Source of the DNA: Kordiimonadaceae bacterium UBA4441
Lineage (GTDB): Bacteria > Pseudomonadota > Alphaproteobacteria > Sphingomonadales > Emcibacteraceae
Length of the DNA stretch: 31,363 bases
Direction of reading: 5' to 3'
NCBI GenBank assembly: GCA_002390425.1
Contig: DGPL01000040.1
Span: 1 to 31,363, forward strand
The translations under genes were made by a program, and so were the position numbers. The notes beneath the pieces are model-generated. The model searched no databases. It was not told where the DNA came from and saw nothing but the letters and a program-made list of their open reading frames with translations. Positions 15,634 through 24,746 of this stretch are shown here, piece by piece. How positions within the stretch are numbered: the stretch's first letter is position 1; every line of letters begins with the position of its first letter.

Positions 15634-16107
15634 TTAGGAAATTTCAAGCGGCACCGCCGTGGTATATTTCACATGTGTCACAGCGAAATGGGTGTTTACT
15701 TCGGAAACCATAGGAAGCTTTAAGAGCTTTTTACGTAAGAAAATTTCATAGGATTGCATATTTTCTGTGACTATCCGGATCAGAAAATCCATTGAGCCGC
15801 TAATGGTATAGCATTCTGTGACTTCAGGAAATTCTTTGACCGCCGCTTCAAATTTCTCTAATGCATCTTCTTGAACGTGGCTGAGTTTAACATTTGCAAA
15901 TGCGGTAATGTTGAGCCCAAGTGCTTTGGTATCCAAAATACCTACGCGTTTTGAAATGATACCTTTTTCTTCTAATCGTTTAATACGTCGCCAGCAAGGT
16001 GCCGCTGAAAGCCCGACCCGTTCGGCAAGTTCCGCATTGGTGATGGTTGCATCTTCTTGAATAGCGGATAAGATTTTCTTATCCGTATCGCTCAAATTTA
16101 TAAGCAT
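15634..16107 (-). CDS. Lrp/AsnC family transcriptional regulator
   Basis: 157 residues from the ATG at 16107, the normal size for this family. The frame runs on to 16170, but the extra 21 residues are unlike the family and GAGA lies about 7 bases before 16107. The N-terminal helix-turn-helix is LSDTDKKILSAIQEDATITNAELAERVGLSAAPCWRRIKRLEEKGII (given here only as residues about 5-51 by its key parts: AELAERVGLS and RRIKRLE). The C-terminal RAM domain (about 68-150) binds amino acids and drives oligomerisation. It is divergent from the oxidoreductase gene, so it probably controls that gene and itself in response to an amino acid such as a branched-chain or aromatic one. Confidence 0.92.
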   Translation of the reverse strand: MLINLSDTDKKILSAIQEDATITNAELAERVGLSAAPCWRRIKRLEEKGIISKRVGILDTKALGLNITAFANVKLSHVQEDALEKFEAAVKEFPEVTECYTISGSMDFLIRIVTENMQSYEIFLRKKLLKLPMVSEVNTHFAVTHVKYTTAVPLEIS

Positions 16108-16158
16108 AAATTTATCTCTTTTAATAAATAATTTTAATAAATATTCCCTATTATGCGT

Positions 16159-16186
16159 AAATATTATCAAAATAGAAATAATATTT
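16159..16186. promoter_or_regulatory. Candidate Lrp-type operator between the regulator and oxidoreductase genes
   Basis: AAATATTA (16159-16166) and TAATATTT (16179-16186) are exact inverted repeats whose centres lie 20 bases apart, about two helical turns. This AT-rich dyad is the kind of site Lrp-family proteins bind. The sequence is seen; binding is inferred from position. Confidence 0.45.
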
Positions 16187-16242
16187 CAATAAAAATAGAG
16201 TAAAATATCCTTATGTAATATTGCGAATTTCGGAGCTGTAAG

Positions 16243-19200
16243 ATGGGTATTAATATAACCTTGAATGATAAATATGAACTTAAAGAAGGCCGTGCTTATA
16301 TGACGGCAATTCAAGCTTTGGTGCGCATTCCATTGGTGCAACGGTGGAGAGATCAAGAAGAGGGTTTAAATACCGGCGGGTTTATTTCTGGGTATCGTGG
16401 TTCACCACTGGGTCATTATGACGCCGAACTTCGCAAGGCAGCGAAATACTTAAAAGCTGAAAATATACATTTTGAAGAAGGAATAAACGAGGAGCTAGGC
16501 GCGACCGCCGTTTGGGGCACACAACAGGTCAATATGTATCAGGGCTCCAATGTGGATGGTGTCTTTGGTATTTGGTACGGAAAAGGGCCTGGGGTAGATA
16601 GGAGTGGCGATGTTCTTCGTCATGCCAATGCGGCGGGAACAAGTCCTCATGGCGGCGTTCTAGCAATAGCGGGTGACGATCATGCGTGTAAATCTTCAAC
16701 CATACCCCATCAATCGGATCACACATTTTATTCCACTATGCTTCCGATGCTTTATCCTGCCAATATGCAGGAATTTGTTGAATATGGTCTGCTCGGAATT
16801 GCTATGTCACGCTATAGTGGCTGTTGGACGGCCTTTAAAGTCACATCAGAAACCGCGGAAAGCACTGGTGTCGTTGATCTTAGTCGTGAAAACCGGAAAA
16901 TTATAATGCCGGGTCATGATGATTTTGAAATGCCGGAAGGCGGTCTTCATATCCGTCCAAATGATGTGTGGCGCGATAACGACTATCGCTTGCAACGTTA
17001 TAAACTTTTCGCGGCGCTTGCATTCGCAAAGAAAAATGATTTAAACCGCGTTGTTTTTGATAGCAGTAAACCACGTTTTGGGATTATCACCAGCGGAAAA
17101 ACCTATGGTGATGTGCGTCAGGCATTATATGAACTTGGTATTGATGAAAGTGTTGCTGAAAAAATTGGCCTGCGTCTTTATAAGGTTGGCATGCCTTGGC
17201 CCCTAGAGCCAGAAGGAATGCGGAATTTCTGCGAAGGGTTGGAAGAAATCCTTATCGTTGAAGAAAAGCGCGAACTGATTGAAAATCAGCTTAAACAACA
17301 ACTTTTTAACTGGCATGCGGATAAACGACCCAAGATTGTCGGTAAATATGACGAACAAGGAAAATGGCTATTGCCGCCGGAAAATGATTTGTCCGTTGGT
17401 TTGATTACCCATGTAATTGCGGATCGAATTTCACATTTTTATCAAGGTGAAATGGTTGAATTTGCTAAAGATTACTTTGATCGACGCGAAGCAATGCAGT
17501 CAAGCTATGAACTACCCCTTTTAAGAAAACCGTATTTCTGTTCTGGCTGTCCGCATAATACCTCAACAAATGTACCGGAAGGCAGTCGTGCGACCGCCGG
17601 TATTGGATGTCACATCATGGCCATGTGGATGGACCGCAGCACAGATACATTTACCCAGATGGGTGGCGAGGGTGTGCCTTGGATCGGGCAAGCTAATTTC
17701 ACCGATGAAAAACACATATTCACCAACCTTGGCGATGGCACATATCAACATTCTGGCATATTAGCGATCCGTGCCAGCATCGCGGCGCGCGTTAATATTA
17801 CGTATAAAATTCTTTATAATGATGCGGTGGCAATGACGGGTGGTCAGCCGGTTGAAGGTGGACTAACCGTTGAAATGATCGCCCAGCAAATGCGCGGAGA
17901 AGGCGTGGAACATATCTGGATACTTACAGAAGATATGGACCGTTATAATAACCGCGGTTTAATCCCCGCTGATATACCGATTTTGCCACGTGAAAATTTG
18001 GATGCTATCCAAAAAGAAGCACGCGAGATTAAAGGATGTTCAATTATCATTTATGATCAAACCTGCGCCGCGGAAAAAAGACGCCGCCGCAAACGTGGAT
18101 CATTTCCTGATCCTGATCGACGTGTTTTCATAAATGATGCGGTATGTGAAGGATGCGGCGATTGCTCCGTAAAATCAAATTGCGTATCGGTTGAGCCTAT
18201 TGAAACGGAATATGGTCGTAAGCGGGTTATTAATCAATCCAGCTGTAATAAGGATTATTCATGCGTCAATGGCTTTTGCCCGTCATTTGTTAGCGTCATA
18301 GGTGGTGAGCTCAAAAAACCGAAAGTTACCGGCCTTGATGACTTAATATCTGATATCCCCATGCCGAAAGTGGGCACAGTTGAGACAGAATATAATATTT
18401 TGGTCACGGGTGTTGGTGGAACAGGTGTTTTGACCATAGGCGGTATTCTTGGAATGGCCGCTCATGTGGATGGACTCGTCAGTAATTCACTCGATATGAC
18501 AGGCCTAGCCCAAAAAGGAGGCGCAGTGCTTTCGCATGTACGTTTGGGCAAAGAAATTGAAATATTACGCACGCCTCATATTATGACAGGCTGTGCAGAT
18601 TTACTTATTGCCTGTGACCTCGTTGTCGCCGCTAGTCCCAATGCCATAGAATGTGTGCGCAGTGATCGTGCTAAATCAGTTATCAATGGTCACAATTCTC
18701 CTGTATCTGCCTTCGTTGAAAATAATCAGATTGATTTCAAGCAAGAAGGATTAAAACGTGCTGTTGAAGCGCATACCCTTGATAGCGATCGCCACTATGT
18801 TGAGGCGACGGAACTTGCAACTATTTTGCTTGGTGATAGTATTGCGACCAATATGTTCATGATGGGATATGCATGGCAACTCGGACTTATTCCTCTAAGC
18901 TTTAATGCGATCAATAAAGCCATTGAGCTCAATGGTGTTGCCGTTAAAGCCAATCAAACCACATTTGCCTGCGGACGAATGGCAGCCCATGACATGGATG
19001 CACTTAAGGATTTTGTAAAACCATACATAAGTGCAAATTTTCATGAAGATATTTCTGAGAATGTTTCCGATGTTATAGAAAAAAGAACGAAGAATTTAAT
19101 CGACTATCATAATGAAACATATGCCAATAAATATATGAAATTAATCAATAAAGTTGGCGCGAAAGACCAGGATAAAATTTATGAAGCAGTGGCAAGGTCC

Positions 19201-19695
19201 TATTTTAAACTGCTTGCGATCAAAGACGAATATGAAGTCGCTCGTCTTTATACCAATGGTGATTTTCTTAAAAAATTAAATGCCCAATTTGACGGCGATT
19301 ATAAATTGAAATTTCATATGGCGCCGCCAATTTTTGAAAAGAAAAACGACGCAGGTGAAGTTCAAAAACGCGAGTTTGGCCCATGGATGATGATGTCTCT
19401 TAAGCTACTAGCAAAGCTGAAATTTCTGCGCGGAACTATATTCGATGTCTTTGGATATTCTGATGAACGTAAAATGGAACGTTCTTTAATTAAGGAATAT
19501 GAACATTTGGTACCAAAAGTACTGGACAGACTCACCAAAGAGAATTACCAGTTGTGCCTTGAAATTCTTGAGCTGCCATTATCCTATAAAGGATATGGTC
19601 ATGTGAAAGAAAAAAATGTCGATAAGGCAAAGAAAAGACAAGAGAAGTTATTAAAGCAACTTGAAGAATTTGAGAGTTTCAAGAAGGCGTCATAA
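16243..19695 (+). CDS. Indolepyruvate ferredoxin oxidoreductase, fused alpha-gamma-type single chain
   Basis: 1150 residues, the usual length of the single-chain enzyme of Proteobacteria. It oxidatively decarboxylates aryl- or branched 2-oxoacids to acyl-CoA, reducing ferredoxin. An N-terminal pyrimidine-binding region opens with GFISGYRGSPLGHYD. The TPP-binding half starts near CSGCPHNTSTN (about 432) and contains GDGTYQHSG. A ferredoxin-like segment CEGCGDCSVKSNC (about 635) and a second cysteine group CNKDYSCVNGFC follow. The gamma domain begins at VTGVGGTGVLTIGG (about 723). GGAG lies 7-8 bases before the ATG. The broken leucine dehydrogenase gene starts 11 bases downstream, and the Lrp-type gene is divergent. 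Confidence 0.93.
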   Translation: MGINITLNDKYELKEGRAYMTAIQALVRIPLVQRWRDQEEGLNTGGFISGYRGSPLGHYDAELRKAAKYLKAENIHFEEGINEELGATAVWGTQQVNMYQGSNVDGVFGIWYGKGPGVDRSGDVLRHANAAGTSPHGGVLAIAGDDHACKSSTIPHQSDHTFYSTMLPMLYPANMQEFVEYGLLGIAMSRYSGCWTAFKVTSETAESTGVVDLSRENRKIIMPGHDDFEMPEGGLHIRPNDVWRDNDYRLQRYKLFAALAFAKKNDLNRVVFDSSKPRFGIITSGKTYGDVRQALYELGIDESVAEKIGLRLYKVGMPWPLEPEGMRNFCEGLEEILIVEEKRELIENQLKQQLFNWHADKRPKIVGKYDEQGKWLLPPENDLSVGLITHVIADRISHFYQGEMVEFAKDYFDRREAMQSSYELPLLRKPYFCSGCPHNTSTNVPEGSRATAGIGCHIMAMWMDRSTDTFTQMGGEGVPWIGQANFTDEKHIFTNLGDGTYQHSGILAIRASIAARVNITYKILYNDAVAMTGGQPVEGGLTVEMIAQQMRGEGVEHIWILTEDMDRYNNRGLIPADIPILPRENLDAIQKEAREIKGCSIIIYDQTCAAEKRRRRKRGSFPDPDRRVFINDAVCEGCGDCSVKSNCVSVEPIETEYGRKRVINQSSCNKDYSCVNGFCPSFVSVIGGELKKPKVTGLDDLISDIPMPKVGTVETEYNILVTGVGGTGVLTIGGILGMAAHVDGLVSNSLDMTGLAQKGGAVLSHVRLGKEIEILRTPHIMTGCADLLIACDLVVAASPNAIECVRSDRAKSVINGHNSPVSAFVENNQIDFKQEGLKRAVEAHTLDSDRHYVEATELATILLGDSIATNMFMMGYAWQLGLIPLSFNAINKAIELNGVAVKANQTTFACGRMAAHDMDALKDFVKPYISANFHEDISENVSDVIEKRTKNLIDYHNETYANKYMKLINKVGAKDQDKIYEAVARSYFKLLAIKDEYEVARLYTNGDFLKKLNAQFDGDYKLKFHMAPPIFEKKNDAGEVQKREFGPWMMMSLKLLAKLKFLRGTIFDVFGYSDERKMERSLIKEYEHLVPKVLDRLTKENYQLCLEILELPLSYKGYGHVKEKNVDKAKKRQEKLLKQLEEFESFKKAS

Positions 19696-19706
19696 AGAGA
19701 TAAATA

Positions 19707-20732
19707 ATGATCGATAATAATCAGTTTCGGGGTCACGAGCAGCTCGTCTATTTCAATGATGAAGAGAGTGGCTTAAAAGCATTTATTGCGGTGCATAATA
19801 CGGTGCTTGGCCCTGGCGCTGGCCCTATGAAAATGAAATGGATGCGCTTAATGATGCACTAAGATTATCACGAGGCATGAGCTATAAAAATGCGATGGCG
19901 GGGTTGCCACTCGGTGGCGGTAAAGCAGTAATCATTGCCAATTCAAAAACCGATAAATCGGAAGAACTGTTTAAAAGCATTTGGGCGCTGTGATCAAAAA
20001 ATGGACGGTAAATATATTACCGCTGAAGACGTGGGCATGACCACCGAAGATATGTTGATCATCGCTAGTGAAACCGATTATATTGCAGGGCTTCCACACG
20101 GTGATCATGCTAGTGGTGATCCGTCTCCCTTTACCGCACGCGGCGTTTATAATGGTATCCGTGCTGCAATAAAAAATAAGCTTGGAAAAGATAGTCTTGA
20201 AGGTTTAACCGTGGCCGTTCAGGGCGTGGGGCATGTGGGTTTATACTTATGTGAAAATCTACATCGTGATGGCGCTAAGATCATAGTATCGGATATTATT
20301 CAAGAACATCTTGATGAAGCTGTCCATAAATATGGTGCAACGATTATTTCCCCAGATGATATATTATCCGTTGAATGTGATGTCTTGTCGCCATGCGCCC
20401 TTGGGGCGATTTTAAATGATGATACGATCCCAAATCTTAAAACGGCTATTGTCGCGGGTGGTGCCAATAATCAATTGGCAAACGACAGTCATGGAGTACG
20501 TTTAATGGACCGGGGTATTTTATATGCGCCCGATTATGTCATAAATGCGGGTGGAATTATCAATGTATCCGGCGAAACTTCTGGTAATTACGATCTGAGT
20601 AGTATCAATTCCAAAGTCGATAATATCTATGACACACTTATACATATTTTCGAGCGTGCTGACGCCGAAAAACGACCAACGAATGTCGTCGCAGATGAAA
20701 TGGCAGAAGAAATTATTGCAAACGCAAAATGA
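19707..20732 (+). pseudogene. Leucine (Glu/Leu/Phe/Val) dehydrogenase, broken by two frame changes
   Basis: Reading all frames together gives a complete leucine-dehydrogenase-like protein. Frame 1 from the ATG at 19707 covers GHEQLVYFNDEESGLKAFIAVHNTVLGP and stops at 19860. A second frame from 19823 gives PYENEMDALNDALRLSRG, SYKNAMAGLPLGGGKAV (with both family lysines) and stops at 19991. From 19977 the original frame resumes with AFGR, YITAEDVGM, VAVQGVGHVG, CALGAILNDDTIP and APDYVINAGGI to the TGA at 20732. At 19815-19822 only 8 bases stand where relatives have about 24, losing the GGCRMW-like loop. At 19973-19976 one extra A extends AAA to AAAA. The enzyme would deaminate branched-chain amino acids to the oxoacids used upstream. 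Confidence 0.88.
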
Positions 20733-20733
20733 T

Positions 20734-21597
20734 TTAAGATTTAATCTGTTTTAAGACAGCTTGAAAAAGCGAATTGTCTTTTTTATTTAGTTCTAGTGCT
20801 ATATCAAAGTGATTAAAGCGGGGCATCTCGATAAATGATGTTTCAATTCCTTTTTCAGTACAGGCTTGCATATATTCATGGGTTTGCCTATGAAATTCGG
20901 ATGTTTCATTTTCACCTACTGTGAAAATAATTGGGCAGCTTTGATCTGGAATATGATAAAGCGGGCTTAGTGCATGCGCGTCTTTCTTCGTCATTTTAAG
21001 GGGATCATTGACATATGTATTTACAATGGGCTCCAGATCGAAAACACCACTAAGACATAACGCACCTTTAACCGGGCATTCATCAAAACCATATTCTTTC
21101 CAATTGGTGCTTAGTACTTCAGCAACCAAATGGCCGCCTGCGGAGCTTCCTGAAATGGTAATGTTATTCGTGTCACCACCAAAGCTTGCTGCTTTTTTTA
21201 TGATCGAAATGATGCCTCTTCTGGTTTGGTCGACAATTTCAAACAAATTTGCTTCTGGGGCAAGTGTATAATCAAAAGCAATAAAAATAACATTATGATC
21301 GACGAAATTTGGTGCGGCAAATGCACTTTCATTTTTCGAGAGTTCTTGCCAATATCCACCATGAATGAAGACGTGTATTGGTAATGCTTCATCACTATCA
21401 GGGATAAACATGTCCAAATTTGATCGTTTCTCTGGACCATATTTAATGTCGGCTTTCATGATATCTTTTAAGGATCGGTGTGCGGCTCTACTTTCATCAA
21501 TATACATTTTAATGAATACCATAATGTCATCGATGCAGCTGCTTGGGCTATATTCCCGTTCCAACGTTTCTTTATCCATAGAATGATATGGTTTCAT
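20734..21597 (-). CDS. Alpha/beta hydrolase, probable arylformamidase (kynurenine formamidase type)
   Basis: 287 residues with a carboxylesterase-like alpha/beta-hydrolase fold. HGGYW at residues 79-83 provides the oxyanion hole, GSSAGGH holds the nucleophile Ser152, and the histidine is in FNHFDIALEL (about 263). HGGYW is frequent in eukaryote-like kynurenine formamidases. Placement divergent from kynureninase, with 115 bases between starts, supports hydrolysis of N-formylkynurenine to kynurenine. The family is broad, so another ester or amide remains possible. Its stop is one base from the end of the LeuDH pseudogene and there is no terminator between them. Confidence 0.75.
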   Translation of the reverse strand: MKPYHSMDKETLEREYSPSSCIDDIMVFIKMYIDESRAAHRSLKDIMKADIKYGPEKRSNLDMFIPDSDEALPIHVFIHGGYWQELSKNESAFAAPNFVDHNVIFIAFDYTLAPEANLFEIVDQTRRGIISIIKKAASFGGDTNNITISGSSAGGHLVAEVLSTNWKEYGFDECPVKGALCLSGVFDLEPIVNTYVNDPLKMTKKDAHALSPLYHIPDQSCPIIFTVGENETSEFHRQTHEYMQACTEKGIETSFIEMPRFNHFDIALELNKKDNSLFQAVLKQIKS

Positions 21598-21712
21598 TAA
21601 GCGATCCTGTTATGCATTTTTCGTTATATCTAAATTAGAAATTTTACATGGAAGATTTATTTTATCAATGATAGTCTGCTTCAAATTTCAATTATAAGAA
21701 AGAATATAACAA

Positions 21713-22951
21713 ATGTCTTTGACCCGTGATGATTTAAAAGCCCTTGACAAAGCCGACCCATTAGCAAAATTCGCAGATGAATTTCATCTGCCTGATGGGA
21801 TGATTTACCTCGACGGTAATAGTCTCGGCGCCATGCCAAAAGCTGCTAAGGCGCGCGCATTAGAAGTGATCGAACAGGAATGGGGCGAAGACCTAATTAA
21901 AAGTTGGAATAAAGCAGGCTGGTTCGAACTCGTTGAAAAGTTAGGAAATAAAACGGCGAAGCTTCTCGGTGCAAATGACGGCGAAGTCATTTACGCGGAC
22001 GCAACGGGCCTCAATGTTTATAAGTTGGTTGCCGCTGCATTAGATCTAAGAAAAGATAAAAAGAAAATTGTAATGGAGGGCAGTAATTTTCCGACCAATA
22101 ATTATATGGTTCAGGGCTTGATCAAGCAACTTGATCGTGGGCACGAAATCACATTTGCCGAAGACGGTGAAATAATGGATGCTATTACGGATGACGTAGC
22201 GGTCGTATGCTTAACTCATGTGCATTATAAAACGGGTCACCTTCATGATATGGCTGCGATAACTAAAAAAGCACATGATGTGGGTGCTTTGGTTGTTTGG
22301 GATCTATGTCATAGTGCTGGGGCGCTGCCCGTTGATTTAAACGGTTGCAACGTCGATTTTGCGCTTGGCTGTACTTATAAATATTTAAACGGCGGACCCG
22401 GTTCACAATCATTTATGTTTGTTGCTAAACGCCATCAAGGGGTCGCCATGCAGCCATTAACAGGATGGTGGGGACATGATTTACCATTTGGGTTTGAAAG
22501 GGATTATCGCCCGAGAAAAGATATTCGCCAATTTTCGACGGGTACAGAACCGATTGTTTCACTCGCAATGTCAGAGGTTGGCTTGGATATCTTTTTAAGA
22601 GCTGATATGAATGAAATTCGCAAAAAATCACTCAAATTATGTGACCTTTACATTCAATTGATTGAAGAACGATTAGATGGCTATGACTTTGAAATCGTGA
22701 CACCAAGAGAACATGATAAAAGAGGAAGTCAGGTATCAATTTCTTCGAAGAATGGTTTTCCAATTATGCAAGCGGTTATCGATGCGGGTGTTATTGGTGA
22801 TTTTCGTGCCCCTGATATTATGCGATTTGGATTTACGCCGCTTTATGTTTCATATGTCAATGTTTGGGATGCCGTTGAACGCCTCGTGCAAATAATGGAA
22901 ACAAACGCATGGGATAAACCTGAATTCAAACAGGTAGGCACCGTGACTTAG
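21713..22951 (+). CDS. kynU: Kynureninase
   Basis: 412 residues, normal for KynU, a PLP enzyme that splits kynurenine into anthranilate and alanine. The N-terminal IYLDGNSLGAMPKAA is the kynureninase hallmark. The PLP lysine is Lys223 in CTYKYLNGGPGSQSFMFV, preceded by the WDLCHSAGALPVDL segment with the cofactor-contacting aspartate. GWWGHDLPFGF and FRAPDIMRFGFTPLYVSY are further family blocks. The ribosome site is weak (AAGAAAG). No tryptophan 2,3-dioxygenase gene lies in the window, so the pathway's first step must be elsewhere or kynurenine is taken up. The adjacent divergent hydrolase probably supplies its substrate. Confidence 0.95.
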   Translation: MSLTRDDLKALDKADPLAKFADEFHLPDGMIYLDGNSLGAMPKAAKARALEVIEQEWGEDLIKSWNKAGWFELVEKLGNKTAKLLGANDGEVIYADATGLNVYKLVAAALDLRKDKKKIVMEGSNFPTNNYMVQGLIKQLDRGHEITFAEDGEIMDAITDDVAVVCLTHVHYKTGHLHDMAAITKKAHDVGALVVWDLCHSAGALPVDLNGCNVDFALGCTYKYLNGGPGSQSFMFVAKRHQGVAMQPLTGWWGHDLPFGFERDYRPRKDIRQFSTGTEPIVSLAMSEVGLDIFLRADMNEIRKKSLKLCDLYIQLIEERLDGYDFEIVTPREHDKRGSQVSISSKNGFPIMQAVIDAGVIGDFRAPDIMRFGFTPLYVSYVNVWDAVERLVQIMETNAWDKPEFKQVGTVT

Positions 22952-23021
22952 AATAAGTATTATAAATATTTGATTTGTGTTATGCTGCTCGCAAATTAAA
23001 TCAGATTGATGGGAGAACATC

Positions 23022-24707
23022 ATGTACAAGGGTATTATTTCGGGGTTGGTACTTTCACTGGCCATTTCAAGCACATCGCTATCACAAGTTTATGACCCTG
23101 CATCCTTAAATGCTGACCCTGCAACAGCGACTTCGCCGATTGCGCCGCGCTTAAGTGGGCTCAGCGATTATCATTTTAAAGTCAGCACTGATAACGAACA
23201 ATCGCAATATTTCTTTGATCAAGGTATGCGACTTGTGTTTGCCTTCAATCATTCTGAAGCACTGCGTTCTTTTAAAGAGGCGGCCCGATTGGATCCTGAT
23301 AACGCGATGGCATATTGGGGTTGGGCATGGTCGCTTGGCCGAAATTTAAATATCCCAATGATGATGAATTCAGCCGATCAGGCCAATGAAGCGATACATA
23401 TGGCGAGCGCTTTAAAAGATAAAGTAACTGAGCGCGAGCGTGATTATATAGAAGTTTTAGAAGCCCGTTATAATGACGATCTCTCTATTCCTCGCGAAAC
23501 GCTAGATATTGCTTATATGAACGCCGCTGAAAAATTGATGAATAAATATCCGGATGATTTGGATGCTGCCGTTCTCTATGCGGGTGCTGCCATGAACACG
23601 CAACCATGGGATTATTGGTATTTAGATGGAACGCCAAAAGGAAATACAGCAAAAATTATTTCTGTATTAGATAGTGTTATCGAAAGAGACCCTGAAAATG
23701 CAGGTGCACTTCATTATCATATTCATGTTACAGAATTTAAAAAACCTTGGCTTGCTGAAAAAAGTGCGGATGCACTTCATCCATTACTTCCAGGTTCTGG
23801 ACATTTGGTGCATATGCCGTCGCATATTTACATCCGTGTAGGACGTTACCAAGATGCCTATGATATTAATATTAAAGCAGTTGAAGCAGACGAAGAATAT
23901 ATTGAGGAAACAAAAAGCCAAAGTATATACCCGCTCGTTTATTATCCACATAATATTCATTTTCTTTCATGGTCATCTATGTTCACTGGTAGAAGTCAAA
24001 ATTCATTAGATGCCGCAATGAAAGTGAAAGCATATCTTGAAGAAGGTGTTCGTAAAACATCATGGGGCTCGGGTAATGAATATTTTCGAGCACAGCCAAT
24101 TTATGTCATGGTTCGTTTTGGTAAATGGGAAGAAATTCTTGAAATGCCAAAACCATTTATGAAAGCACAATTCCTAAATGGAATGTGGCGATATGGACGT
24201 AGCCTTGCTTATCTTCACACGGGTGATATGGAAAAAGCAGAAGAAGAGCTAGCCGAATTTAGTAAAATTGCGGCAGCTTTTAAAGAAGGTTTGCCGGGTT
24301 ATAATACGACAGGTCTAAGGATTCCTCGTGATACTCTTCTAATTGGCGAGCAATATGTAATGGGTGAAATTGAAGCAGCCAAGGGTAATTATGGTGAAGC
24401 TGTCTATCATTTGAGCAATGCCGTTAGACTTGAAGACAGTGACACATATTCAGAACCACCGGCGTGGCAATTCCCTTCACGACATGTTTTAGGAGCTGTA
24501 TTAATGGAAGCTGGACGTGCAAGAGAAGCGGAAACCGTTTACTGGGATGATTTGAAGCATAACCCTAAAAATGCTTATTCATATTATGGGCTTTATCAAA
24601 GTATGTCCGCCCAAGGAAAAGAGGAACAAGCATCAGAATTTCTTGCGCTTTATGAAGAGGAATGGAAAGATTCTGATATAAAACTTACAAGTACGCGTAT
24701 TAAATAA
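23022..24707 (+). CDS. Exported TPR protein with conserved histidine clusters, paralogue 1
   Basis: 561 residues with a signal peptide (cleavage near SLSQ, about residue 21). TPR-like helices are plain: QGMRLVFAFNHSEALRSFKEAARLDPDNAMAYWGWA (cited by its ends QGMRL and YWGWA) at about 68-103, and later pairs at about 405-430 and 450-540. Between them is an unusual conserved core: HYHIHVTE (about 231), GHLVHMPSHIYIRVGRY (about 260-276) and YYPHNIHFLSWSSM (about 307-320). These histidines could bind metal or heme, but no enzyme can be named. A strong GGGAG precedes the ATG. The next gene is a clear paralogue 39 bases downstream. Confidence 0.85.
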   Translation: MYKGIISGLVLSLAISSTSLSQVYDPASLNADPATATSPIAPRLSGLSDYHFKVSTDNEQSQYFFDQGMRLVFAFNHSEALRSFKEAARLDPDNAMAYWGWAWSLGRNLNIPMMMNSADQANEAIHMASALKDKVTERERDYIEVLEARYNDDLSIPRETLDIAYMNAAEKLMNKYPDDLDAAVLYAGAAMNTQPWDYWYLDGTPKGNTAKIISVLDSVIERDPENAGALHYHIHVTEFKKPWLAEKSADALHPLLPGSGHLVHMPSHIYIRVGRYQDAYDINIKAVEADEEYIEETKSQSIYPLVYYPHNIHFLSWSSMFTGRSQNSLDAAMKVKAYLEEGVRKTSWGSGNEYFRAQPIYVMVRFGKWEEILEMPKPFMKAQFLNGMWRYGRSLAYLHTGDMEKAEEELAEFSKIAAAFKEGLPGYNTTGLRIPRDTLLIGEQYVMGEIEAAKGNYGEAVYHLSNAVRLEDSDTYSEPPAWQFPSRHVLGAVLMEAGRAREAETVYWDDLKHNPKNAYSYYGLYQSMSAQGKEEQASEFLALYEEEWKDSDIKLTSTRIK

Positions 24708-24746
24708 ACGTAGAATAGCTAAATTATTGAATTCAAGAGGATTATT

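Noticed and set aside
16108..16170. 21-residue N-terminal extension of the Lrp-type regulator
   Set aside because: It is unlike the family, lies in the AT-rich promoter region, and the ATG at 16107 has its own ribosome site and gives the normal length.
19935..20732. The 3' part of the leucine dehydrogenase as a separate intact gene
   Set aside because: The apparent TTG start lies out of frame with conserved residues, and homology continues upstream in other frames, so it is a fragment of one broken gene.
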